Shown here: positions 45,137 through 53,447 of the stretch, piece by piece
Position numbering within the stretch: position 1 is the stretch's first letter
Layout: each line of letters begins with the position of its first letter
Source of the DNA: CAYTMY01 sp964618075
GTDB taxonomy: Bacteria; Bacillota; Clostridia; Eubacteriales; Anaerofustaceae
DNA length: 64,000 bases
Direction: 5' to 3'
Assembly: GCA_964618075.1 (NCBI GenBank)
Contig: CAZTZO010000003.1
Coordinates: 1-64,000 of the forward strand
Translations under genes and position numbers: made by a program
The notes under the pieces: model-generated
Told to the model about the DNA's origin: nothing
The model's input: the letters and a program-made list of their open reading frames with translations, nothing else
Database searches by the model: none

Positions 45137-46493
45137 AAAAAAGACAGCCGGATTATACTGTCGGGTATCGACGGATATGCAAAACGAAGGCTACTCTATC
45201 GACGCACAAAAGGAGCTGCTCAAGAAATACTGTGAGATAAAAGAGTATAATACATTCTCATATTACGTTGACGGAGGTTATTCCGGCAGCAACATGAATC
45301 GACCGATGTTAAAAAAGCTTATAGAGGATTGCAAAGCGGGAAATATAGAAATAGTGATTGTCTACAAGCTTGACAGACTCTCAAGAAGCCAAAAGGACAC
45401 GCTGTATCTAATAGAGGAGATATTTATACCAAACGGCGTTGATTTTATTTCGATAAGCGAAAACTTTGATACAGCTTCTCCCTTTGGCAAGGCTATGATA
45501 GGAATACTTTCCGTGTTTGCGCAGCTTGAGCGCGAGACCATAAAGGAAAGAACGCGAATGGGTATGAAGGAGAGAGTCAAAAACGGCTATTGGCCGGGCG
45601 GCGGCAAGGTGCCGTATGGATATGAATACGATACCCAAAAGGGAATGCTTGTTATAGGCGAGCGAGCCGACGAGGTGCGCAGCATGTATGAAATGTATTT
45701 GAGCGGCGCATCATGCGAGGCTATTGCAAGAAAAACGGGATTAAAATATGACAGAAGCGTAAGCCAGATATTAAAAAGCAGGATAAACTGCGGAATGCTT
45801 CAATACAATAACAGTGTATACTCAGGCAGGCACGAAGCCATAGTAAGCAAAGAAACATACGAAAGCACCATGAAGCTAATGGCTGCAAGAAGCCGAAACA
45901 ATATACGCTACGCAAGTAACTTGCTTACCGGTCTATTGTACTGCGGAAAATGCGGCGCTAAAATGCGCTACCAGAAATGGGGGAAAGCCGGTTATAAGCT
46001 TTGCTGCTATTCACAGCAGTCCTCAAAAGACTATATGATAAAGGACCCGTTTTGCAATAACTTTAAATATGAAGCCGTCCTTATAGAAAAAAAGGTCGTA
46101 AGTGAAATATTCAAGCTCTCTCTCGATCCAGATATGATAGAGTCCGAGAAGCTAACGCAGTGTGAGAATGTTCTTGCTTCTGTAGAAAAGCAGCTCAAGG
46201 AAACAAACAAAAAAATCAATAATCTTATAGATTTTATAGCTCAGGGAGTTGCCAACGAGGATATAAAGCAGCAGCTTGACAGACTTGAAAAATATAAATC
46301 AAGGCTCAAAGAAGCTATAATAAAGCAGCAGCAGGATAAACAAAAGACAACTGATTTCAAGGAGCGCATTACAGGACTTTCGAAGGTATGGGCGTACTTG
46401 TCAGACGAACAAAAAAGGACTATAATTATATCGTTGATAGAAAAAATCGTACTTACGGAGAACAAAATCGACATATTTTACACATTCGAATAG
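45129..46493 (+). CDS. Large serine recombinase (resolvase/integrase family)
   Basis: 454 residues. The N-terminal catalytic domain has the nucleophile Ser14 in GLYCRVSTD, then SRSQKDTL and FAQLERETIKERTRMG. The Recombinase domain begins YWPGGGKVPYGYEYD. A zinc ribbon starts LYCGKCGAKMRY near residue 270, and a coiled coil spans about 340-405. This is the architecture of phage/transposon integrases such as those of Tn4451-like elements and of SpoIVCA. The start is TTG at 45129. No element borders or direct repeats were found, and the next gene, a copper ATPase, starts only 9 bp after the stop. Confidence 0.9.
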   Translation: MTKKKTAGLYCRVSTDMQNEGYSIDAQKELLKKYCEIKEYNTFSYYVDGGYSGSNMNRPMLKKLIEDCKAGNIEIVIVYKLDRLSRSQKDTLYLIEEIFIPNGVDFISISENFDTASPFGKAMIGILSVFAQLERETIKERTRMGMKERVKNGYWPGGGKVPYGYEYDTQKGMLVIGERADEVRSMYEMYLSGASCEAIARKTGLKYDRSVSQILKSRINCGMLQYNNSVYSGRHEAIVSKETYESTMKLMAARSRNNIRYASNLLTGLLYCGKCGAKMRYQKWGKAGYKLCCYSQQSSKDYMIKDPFCNNFKYEAVLIEKKVVSEIFKLSLDPDMIESEKLTQCENVLASVEKQLKETNKKINNLIDFIAQGVANEDIKQQLDRLEKYKSRLKEAIIKQQQDKQKTTDFKERITGLSKVWAYLSDEQKRTIIISLIEKIVLTENKIDIFYTFE

Positions 46494-46502
46494 GGTAATA
46501 TA

Positions 46503-48677
46503 ATGAAAAAAATCACGTTAAAGATCGATGGTATGCACTGTGCGGCGTGTTCTGCTTCCCTTGAGAAGGCTCTTATGAGAAAGGAAGGCATATCCACAGC
46601 AATGGTAAATATTTCCACGGAAATGGCTGTATTGGAATACGACGAACGCTTGATAGGTATTAATGATATAAGAACAGTTGTTGAAAAGTGCGGCTTTTCT
46701 GTAGGAAGTAATGAAAATGATGCAAATACGCAGCTAACTAAGCAAAAAAAACGTCTCATATTATGCGTTGTGTTTGCACTGCCCTTGTTTTACAGTGCAA
46801 TGGGCCCGATGATAGGACTTCCATATTTTTTCAACCCAATGGAAAAACCTTTTTTGTATGCGCTGATACAAATTATACTTGTGCTTCCGATAATCACAGT
46901 AAGCTTTAGGATATTCACGGGAGGCTTCGCTTCGCTCTTTAGAGGTATGCCGAACATGGACACTTTAGTTGCAATAGGGACAAGCGCCTCCTTCATTTAC
47001 AGTATGGTCTCATTTGTTATGATAATAAAAGGAGACCATATGGCTGTCGATAATATGTATTTTGAGGGCTGTGGCGTTATCCTTACCTTAATAACGCTTG
47101 GAAATTACTTCGAAACGCGCTCAAAGGGGAAAACAGGCGACGCCGTGAAAAAGCTCATGGAGCTTTCTGCAACTACCGCAAGGGTAATAAGGAACGAAAA
47201 AGAATTTTTACTGCCCTTGTCCGAGGTCAAAATAAACGATATCGTAGCGGTCAGAGAGGGAGAAAAGATACCCGTAGATGGCGTAATAACAGACGGATAT
47301 TGCAGCATAGACGAAAGTATGCTTACAGGAGAAAGTATACCGGTCGATAAGAAAGCAGGCCAGAGCGTATGCGCGGCAAGCATTAATCTTAACGGATACA
47401 TCACGATACAGGCAAAAAGCGTTGGAGAGGATACCGTGCTTTCACAAATAATACACTATGTAAGGCAGGCTCAGAACACAAAGGCTCCCATTGCGGCACT
47501 TGCCGATAAAATAGCCGCGATTTTTGTGCCGTGTGTGCTTGGTTTAGCCGTTTTGGCTTCTGTTATATGGCTTATAGTCGGTGAAACGCCTGCCTTTTGC
47601 GTTAAGGTATTTGTTTCGGTGCTTGTAATAGCATGTCCCTGCGCTCTGGGGCTGGCAACACCGACTGCGGTTATGGTGGGCAGCGGCAAGGGGGCGCAAA
47701 ACGGCATACTCTACAAGAATGCGCAAAGTCTGGAGGTTTGTGGAAGAGTTAATTTCGCCGTATTTGACAAAACGGGTACGCTTACAGAAGGAAAGCCGAC
47801 TGTTAATCATATACAAAGCTACGGCATAACTAAAAATGAGCTTTTAAGCTTGGCAGCCGGAGCCGAAGAGCATTCCACACACCCTTTGGCAAAAGCGATC
47901 GTTTCATACGCTATCTCCGAAAATATCGGCCCTGCGAATTCAAAGGATTTTGAAAGTGATGTCGGCTTTGGGATAAGCGCTAATGTAAACGGGAAAACGG
48001 TAACGGTCGGCAAGGCTCTGGATATGGCGCAAAATGACGAAAATGCGAACGCTTTGAAAAAAAGCGGAAAAACCATAGTTTACGTTACAATAGATAAACA
48101 ATATGCGGGCTTTATCGCCCTTGCCGATTCGCTAAGGACTCAAAGTAAGGAAATGGTGCGTATTTTAAAGGATATGGGAATGAAAACAGCTCTTATAACA
48201 GGGGACAATGAGGTGACTGCTAAGGCCGTTGCAGACGAGCTTATGGTAGAAAACGTATTTTCAAACGTACTTCCCAATGATAAGGCGCAATATATAAACA
48301 AGCTCAAAGAAAAGGGGCATATTGTAATGATGGTAGGCGATGGGATAAACGACGCTCCCGCTCTTGCCATCGCAGACGTGGGAGTGGCAGTTTCTTCAAC
48401 CGATATTGCTGTCGAATCCGCTGACGTTGTTTTGGTTTCAGGCAATACCTTTGATGTTATAAAGGCAGTGAAGCTGGCAAGGAAAACTCTAACTACTATT
48501 AAAGAAAATCTCTTCTGGGCGTTTTGCTACAATACCATAGGTATACCCATTGCTGCGGGAGTGCTGCATATATTCGGCGGGCCTCTGCTCAACCCGATGA
48601 TATCCGCTGTTGCCATGAGCTTATCCTCAATATGCGTGGTATCGAATGCGCTTAGACTTAATTTTACAAAGCTCTAA
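46503..48677 (+). CDS. copA: Copper-exporting P1B-type ATPase
   Basis: 724 residues. One N-terminal heavy-metal domain has CAAC (Cys13 and Cys16). The transmembrane metal site is the CPC motif at 378-380. The phosphorylated Asp422 is in DKTGTLT, followed by the SEHP-type loop (EEHSTHPLAKA) and GDGINDAPAL. Eight membrane helices are expected. CPC plus the C-terminal NAVAMSLSS-type sequence (ISAVAMSLSSICVV) points to Cu+ export. No CopZ, CsoR or CopY gene is adjacent. The 9-bp gap after the recombinase implies cotranscription, which is unusual. Confidence 0.92.
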   Translation: MKKITLKIDGMHCAACSASLEKALMRKEGISTAMVNISTEMAVLEYDERLIGINDIRTVVEKCGFSVGSNENDANTQLTKQKKRLILCVVFALPLFYSAMGPMIGLPYFFNPMEKPFLYALIQIILVLPIITVSFRIFTGGFASLFRGMPNMDTLVAIGTSASFIYSMVSFVMIIKGDHMAVDNMYFEGCGVILTLITLGNYFETRSKGKTGDAVKKLMELSATTARVIRNEKEFLLPLSEVKINDIVAVREGEKIPVDGVITDGYCSIDESMLTGESIPVDKKAGQSVCAASINLNGYITIQAKSVGEDTVLSQIIHYVRQAQNTKAPIAALADKIAAIFVPCVLGLAVLASVIWLIVGETPAFCVKVFVSVLVIACPCALGLATPTAVMVGSGKGAQNGILYKNAQSLEVCGRVNFAVFDKTGTLTEGKPTVNHIQSYGITKNELLSLAAGAEEHSTHPLAKAIVSYAISENIGPANSKDFESDVGFGISANVNGKTVTVGKALDMAQNDENANALKKSGKTIVYVTIDKQYAGFIALADSLRTQSKEMVRILKDMGMKTALITGDNEVTAKAVADELMVENVFSNVLPNDKAQYINKLKEKGHIVMMVGDGINDAPALAIADVGVAVSSTDIAVESADVVLVSGNTFDVIKAVKLARKTLTTIKENLFWAFCYNTIGIPIAAGVLHIFGGPLLNPMISAVAMSLSSICVVSNALRLNFTKL

Positions 48678-48811
48678 TTTTTGAAAAATAATTAATATAA
48701 TTTATAAAAAGTATAGATTTTAGCAGTCATATGCTGTATACTATAACTGAACAATAAATATGATGTTCAATATAATATATTATGTTGAACAAAGACAAAA
48801 GAGGTATGAAA

Positions 48812-49669
48812 ATGCAAAACAATTTTGATGATTTATTCAAGAAGCAGTCTGTCGAACAAAAGAACATTCCGCAGCCGGTACATCAGCCGGTAGACGTAAA
48901 AAAGAACCAAAAAGACGAAGCTTTTAAGCTTATCGACGAAGCACTTGAAGCGATAAGGGCTGACGAGAACAAGCTTTCGGATATGCTTGATGTAATAAGC
49001 CGTTTCGGTAACTACAGTCTCGGAAACATGCTGCTTATTTTTGAGCAGAAACCCGAATCCGAGAAGATAGAGGACTTGGCTACGTGGGCTTCGCTCGGAG
49101 TGAATATTAAAAAGGGAGAAAGAGGCTTTCTGCTTTTAAAGAGGGGCAAAGAGTACATAAGAGAATTCGGTTCAAGTGCGAACACTTACTATGCCAGGAC
49201 GGTTTATGACGTGTCGCAAACGGATTCCACCTACAAATACGTATGCAGATATACAAAGGACAACAGAGAGCTTATAAAAGCGCTTCTCAACGAGTCCCCC
49301 GTATCAATAAGGCTTGATGAGAATATGGATCCTAAGGAAGTCGCAAAATTCGACTGGAAGAAACAGGAAATTGTCGTCGCCGGCGGTCTTGAAGCCGAGC
49401 AGCTCATTCCGAATCTTTGCCAGGAATTGACTCATGCCAACATTTATTTTAAAGATGACGAGGTCGATTATGACAGAGAGCATTATGAGTTCGTCGCAAA
49501 ATGCGTTTCTTATATAGTATGCGACAGAATAGGCGTTGTGCCAGTAAGAGAAAAGCATCCGATACCTCAGCACATCAAGCTGAACAGAACGACCTTGCAG
49601 TCCGCGCTTGCACTTATAAGAAGACTTGCAAGCAGACAGACATTACGTATAAATAACTATTTCGATTAA
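48812..49669 (+). CDS. ArdC-like protein with degenerate metallopeptidase motif
   Basis: About 285 residues. The first half has the ArdC/LtrC N-terminal pattern: FGNYSLGNMLLIFEQKPES, then DLATWASLGVNIKKGERGFLLL. The second half resembles the ImmA-like metallopeptidase domain, but the zinc motif reads QELTH (204-208) instead of HExxH. The downstream Glu helix is kept (EHYEFVAKCVSYIVCDRIG). ArdC proteins protect incoming conjugative DNA from restriction and usually sit on mobile elements. Loss of the first His suggests a non-catalytic protein. The start is ATG at 48812 with AGAGG upstream; a longer frame begins at 48782. Confidence 0.7.
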   Translation: MQNNFDDLFKKQSVEQKNIPQPVHQPVDVKKNQKDEAFKLIDEALEAIRADENKLSDMLDVISRFGNYSLGNMLLIFEQKPESEKIEDLATWASLGVNIKKGERGFLLLKRGKEYIREFGSSANTYYARTVYDVSQTDSTYKYVCRYTKDNRELIKALLNESPVSIRLDENMDPKEVAKFDWKKQEIVVAGGLEAEQLIPNLCQELTHANIYFKDDEVDYDREHYEFVAKCVSYIVCDRIGVVPVREKHPIPQHIKLNRTTLQSALALIRRLASRQTLRINNYFD

Positions 49670-49704
49670 TACAAAATCCATCCTCCTTCTTTCTTATAAT
49701 GAAA

Positions 49705-49733
49705 TATATGCCGCCGTTTTTTGGCGGCATATA
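49705..49733. terminator. Strong hairpin after the ArdC-like gene
   Basis: Perfect 11-bp stem TATATGCCGCC (49705-49715) with GGCGGCATATA (49723-49733) and a T-rich 7-base loop. No clear T-run follows, so it may act as a terminator only weakly or stabilise the transcript end. Confidence 0.55.
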
Positions 49734-49767
49734 GTCTATATAAAACGTTTCACAATTAATTGAATTA

Positions 49768-49796
49768 TTTACTTTATAAAGAAAATATGTTATGAT
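49768..49796 (+). promoter_or_regulatory. Promoter of the diguanylate cyclase gene
   Basis: TTTACT (49768-49773) and TATGAT (49791-49796) with a 17-bp spacer, 38 bp before the ATG at 49835. Confidence 0.5.
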
Positions 49797-49834
49797 ATTT
49801 AAAAGACTTACTATAAATAAAATGGTGAACAGTT

Positions 49835-51721
49835 ATGTTTGAAAATCAAAACAAGCGTTCCGTTTATTTGAGAATTCTAATTGTAGTTGTTGTAGTGCTG
49901 ATAGTAATAGTATCGCTGTATGTTTTTTCTAATACCGTAAATAATTCCATAGAAAGTAATCTTTCACGTCAGCTCAACGAAGTAAGCCTTCAGCAAAAGA
50001 CAACGATTGATAATTATATTGAATCACGCTTTACGATGCTTAGAATTACGGCAAGTTTATTGTCCGACGAGGATGATTTGATGTCGGCAGATCTCAGAGA
50101 TAGGTTGAATACACCTGAAATATTAAGCGGCTTTACAGGCGTAAATATATGCACTTCCGACGGCAGGTTTTATTCAATTCTAACGAATGAAATATTGAGC
50201 GCTTCTCAACGCGAATATTTCATCGCTTCGATGAGCGGGCAGGAATTTATTTCTGATGTTTTAACCTCGCAAAGCGGGAACGAGCTTGTAATAATTCTGA
50301 GCGTTCCTATCTACAGGGACTCGCAAATTATAGGTGTTTTGTGCGGTATATGCAAGACGAGCTCATTAGGAAACCTTTTGGACATCAGCAGCTTTGACGG
50401 GCTTGGGTATACAGGTATTGTAGACAGCTCCTTAAATATAGTGACATCTGCCGACGGCTGCAAGGAACAGTTGACTTCGGCTTTCGATAATATAGAGAAC
50501 ACGAAGTTTTATGACGGAAATACATATGATGAGCTGAAAAGCGCCATTAGCGGTAAAGAAGAGTTTTATTCTCAATTCGATATAAACAATGAAAAATCAT
50601 ATGTGTATTTTATACCAATGAATTATAACGGCTGGTATCTATGCTCTGTTATCCCTGTTAAGGCCGTAGAGACCTACACGCAGCCTATAATGAAAACGTA
50701 CATTGCCATAGTGATACTGGCGGGGATTCTCCTTGCAGGCTGCAAGCTCTCCCAGCAAAAAGTGCTAAATGAATATTCACAAAGCGTTAAGAAGCTTAGA
50801 CAAGAAGCAAATTATGCGCGAAATCTTTTAAGCAATTCAATTACAGCTTCAAAGTATGATATAGATGACGATAAATTCATAGATATGCCTACAAGCTGGA
50901 TAAAGCAGTTCGGTCTTAACCCGGAAGGTGGCTACGACGAGGTCATAGGCGGTCTGGCAGAGGCTTCTGTACATCCTGACGACAGAGGCAAGTTCCTTGC
51001 CGTAAGTAAGGAATACTTGAGAGAATGCTATGAGAAAGGCATACCGAACATAGAGCTTCGCTACAGACGTATCCTTAAAAATCAGGGCTCGATGAAGTGG
51101 ATGAAAAATACCATGTATATCAGCAAGGATCCGATTACCGGGCATATAGTAAGTATGGCTGTTGTCGAGGATATAGACGATGAGAACAGAAAGCTTGAGG
51201 AGCTCAAGGCGAGAGCGCAGACGGATCCCTTAACGGGGCTGTTTAACAGAAAGAGTCTCATAGAAAACATAGAGAATTATTTAAATCACAATTTCGGTCA
51301 CGGTAACGTAGCTGTGCTTATGATGATAGATATAGACGACTTCAAAAATATAAACGATACGCTCGGTCACGACTGCGGCGATAGGGCAATTAATAATATT
51401 GCCGATACGATACGCAGAGAATTTCGTTCGGGAGATCTTTTCGGAAGGCTCGGCGGAGATGAATTTGTTGTGTTCTGCAAGGATGTCGTGAGCGTAGTAT
51501 ATGCACAGAAGAAGGCGGAAACCTTCTGCGAATCAATAAAGAAAATATTCGTATGCGACAGTATAGATTTTTCGTGCAGCATAGGCTACAGTATTGCACC
51601 CGACGATGGATTGAGCTTTGATGAATTGTATAAAAAAGCTGATTTGGCTATGTATCACGCAAAGCAGATAGGCAAGGGTAAATGTATAAAGTATGAGGAA
51701 ACAATGAAAAACGGCAAATGA
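49835..51721 (+). CDS. Membrane diguanylate cyclase with extracellular sensor and PAS domain
   Basis: 628 residues. A membrane helix (about 12-31) precedes a Cache-like extracellular sensor (32-285), a second helix (about 287-303), a PAS-type domain (about 350-455) and a GGDEF domain (460-625). The active site GGDEF is intact at 540-544. The product-inhibition site RxxD (Arg531 to Asp534) lies exactly five residues upstream. It should make cyclic di-GMP in response to an outside signal and be limited by its own product. No EAL or PilZ gene is in the window. Confidence 0.92.
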   Translation: MFENQNKRSVYLRILIVVVVVLIVIVSLYVFSNTVNNSIESNLSRQLNEVSLQQKTTIDNYIESRFTMLRITASLLSDEDDLMSADLRDRLNTPEILSGFTGVNICTSDGRFYSILTNEILSASQREYFIASMSGQEFISDVLTSQSGNELVIILSVPIYRDSQIIGVLCGICKTSSLGNLLDISSFDGLGYTGIVDSSLNIVTSADGCKEQLTSAFDNIENTKFYDGNTYDELKSAISGKEEFYSQFDINNEKSYVYFIPMNYNGWYLCSVIPVKAVETYTQPIMKTYIAIVILAGILLAGCKLSQQKVLNEYSQSVKKLRQEANYARNLLSNSITASKYDIDDDKFIDMPTSWIKQFGLNPEGGYDEVIGGLAEASVHPDDRGKFLAVSKEYLRECYEKGIPNIELRYRRILKNQGSMKWMKNTMYISKDPITGHIVSMAVVEDIDDENRKLEELKARAQTDPLTGLFNRKSLIENIENYLNHNFGHGNVAVLMMIDIDDFKNINDTLGHDCGDRAINNIADTIRREFRSGDLFGRLGGDEFVVFCKDVVSVVYAQKKAETFCESIKKIFVCDSIDFSCSIGYSIAPDDGLSFDELYKKADLAMYHAKQIGKGKCIKYEETMKNGK

Positions 51722-51757
51722 TAAATGTGGCTTACCGATAATATAAGGTATATTCGT

Positions 51758-51790
51758 AAAAGCTTCGTATAAAGATACGGAGCTTTTTAA
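51758..51790 (+). terminator. Intrinsic terminator after the diguanylate cyclase gene
   Basis: AAAAGCTTCGTA (51758-51769) pairs with TACGGAGCTTTT (51776-51787) with one T-G pair and a 6-base loop, followed by T/A-rich sequence. Confidence 0.8.
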
Positions 51791-51931
51791 TTTCTGCGAG
51801 GTGTTTTTTTTAAGAAAAGACGATAATCGCATCATTTATGCGTATTTGTTGTTTATCGGTCAATAATATAATAAATAAGAAAGATAGTATCAAGCGCAAT
51901 ATAAGATATTTGTCAATTAATATAATATTAA

Positions 51932-51960
51932 TTAACAAATATACAACTATATTGTAGAAT
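51932..51960 (+). promoter_or_regulatory. Promoter of UroD4
   Basis: TTAACA (51932-51937) and TAGAAT (51955-51960) with an exact 17-bp spacer. Between them lies the short inverted repeat TACAA-CTATA-TTGTA, a possible operator that recalls the TTGTATATT arm at the UroD3 promoter. Confidence 0.55.
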
Positions 51961-51993
51961 CTATTTAGTCCACAGATAAAAAGGAGGTTTGAA

Positions 51994-53244
51994 GTGACAA
52001 AAAAATACGAGGACAAGCTATTACTGCTTGAAAAATGCGCAAAGCTAGAAAAAACTGAGCGTATTCCGTTTGCGGCCGCCACTTTGTATTTCCCTGCCAA
52101 GCATGCCGGCGTCAGCTATGAGGAAATGTTCTTTGACAACAATAAATTCGTTTATGCCGCTCGCCGCTTTGCAGAAGACTTTGATTGGGACGCAGTGTGT
52201 TATTTGCGTTCGTTCGAATCGGTTCCACTCGGGCTATCCCGCGTCGGAGAAAATGTTGAGCTTGCAATAAATACCGCAATCGCTTCGGTATTGGGAGGAG
52301 GTTTCGCCCATGATATCCTTGGTGATATCTATTCCAAGCAGCCGGGACGTGAGCTTGGGATAAATCAGGAATCACAATTCACATTAAAGGAGCCTTTAAG
52401 TACGTTTGAAGAATACGATGAGCTGGGTAAAAACCCGCTTGGGTTTATAAAGGATAAGCTCGTCCCACGGGTTTATAAAACCTTATCTGTGCCCGGCAGC
52501 GATAAAGCAAAGTCGGCATTGGCAAAGTTTGATGAAGAGCTGCCGAAGGCTTTGGGGAACGTGGTCGACTTTACAAAAACGATGAAAGAAGCCGATTGCC
52601 CTCCATGGTACGTTGCCTTAGCGCCGAATCCTCTTGATGTTTTGGGTGCTTTTATAAGAGATTTCGGCACGGTTATCACGGATATATACCGTTATCCTAA
52701 ACAGATTGAAGAATTCTGCGAAAATATGGCTCCCGTACTTCTTGCCGTCGGAAAAGCAACCGGCAAGTTATCCTTTGAGTTAACAGGCTCTAAAAGAGTA
52801 TTTTGTCCGGTTTGGTACAATTCATTTCTTTCTAATAAGCAGTTCAGGCGCTTCCACTGGCCGTATTTGAAGTATATCGTAAACGGTCTTATAGAAGACG
52901 GTTTCACTCCTTTACTTTCATTACAGGGCGAGTATGACCATCTTCTTGACACGCTTTTAGAGCTGCCTGCAGGCAAATTTATCGCTTGGTTTGATCGCAC
53001 AAGACCACAGGACGCTAAAAAGGTGATAGGGGAGCATTGCTGTATTGCCGGAGGTATTCCTCCCGCGATATTGATCGGAGGAAGTGAAGAAGAGACAGAC
53101 GGATATATGAAAAAAATGATATTCGATATGAAGGACTCCGCAGCGTTTATATGTACATTGCCGTTTAATGCCATCGGCCCTGCAAAGGAAAGCAACATAA
53201 TAGCAATGACAAACGCAATGAAAAAATACGCATCTTACTCTTAA
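51994..53244 (+). CDS. UroD-fold family protein, paralogue 4
   Basis: 416 residues, away from the main cluster. It has TERIPFAAATLYFPAKHAG near the start, then FRRFHWPYLKYIVNGL and LLSLQGEYDHLLDTL at the place of the ExDW segment. ELPAGKFIAWFD, CCIAGGIPPAIL and GGSEEETDGYMKKMI follow. No HxC zinc motif. The residues before WPYLK and the closing motifs align with the other three, but it is the most distant copy and has its own sequence between residues 80 and 190. The start is GTG at 51994 after AAGGAGG. It stands alone, with no symporter next to it. Confidence 0.8.
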   Translation: MTKKYEDKLLLLEKCAKLEKTERIPFAAATLYFPAKHAGVSYEEMFFDNNKFVYAARRFAEDFDWDAVCYLRSFESVPLGLSRVGENVELAINTAIASVLGGGFAHDILGDIYSKQPGRELGINQESQFTLKEPLSTFEEYDELGKNPLGFIKDKLVPRVYKTLSVPGSDKAKSALAKFDEELPKALGNVVDFTKTMKEADCPPWYVALAPNPLDVLGAFIRDFGTVITDIYRYPKQIEEFCENMAPVLLAVGKATGKLSFELTGSKRVFCPVWYNSFLSNKQFRRFHWPYLKYIVNGLIEDGFTPLLSLQGEYDHLLDTLLELPAGKFIAWFDRTRPQDAKKVIGEHCCIAGGIPPAILIGGSEEETDGYMKKMIFDMKDSAAFICTLPFNAIGPAKESNIIAMTNAMKKYASYS

Positions 53245-53296
53245 GCTTAACTAAAAGCTTGGATATTAAAAGCTACCTAAAAGCCATATAAAAATT

Positions 53297-53335
53297 AACT
53301 ACAGCTTGTGTAAAACACGGGTTGTAGTTTTTTTT
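53297..53335 (+). terminator. Intrinsic terminator of UroD4
   Basis: AACTACAGCTTGTG (53297-53310) pairs with CACGGGTTGTAGTT (53316-53329) over 14 positions, including G-T pairs, followed by a T-run. Confidence 0.82.
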
Positions 53336-53385
53336 AACTTGGAATAGTGTTTGTTATAAAGCTTTTTTATGCTCTATATGTTATA

Positions 53386-53422
53386 AAAAGAGCTTCGATT
53401 CACTAAGGAACGAAGCTCTTTT
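53386..53422. terminator. Intrinsic terminator of the hppA transcript
   Basis: Perfect 12-bp stem AAAAGAGCTTCG (53386-53397) with CGAAGCTCTTTT (53411-53422), with T-rich flanks on both strands. It ends the minus-strand secG-hppA unit. Confidence 0.85.
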
Positions 53423-53447
53423 ATTTAGTTACATATCATTAATTGAT

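Noticed and set aside
44930..49700. A complete integrative element around the serine recombinase
   Set aside because: No flanking direct repeats, relaxase, replication or conjugation genes were found, so only a possible remnant is reported.
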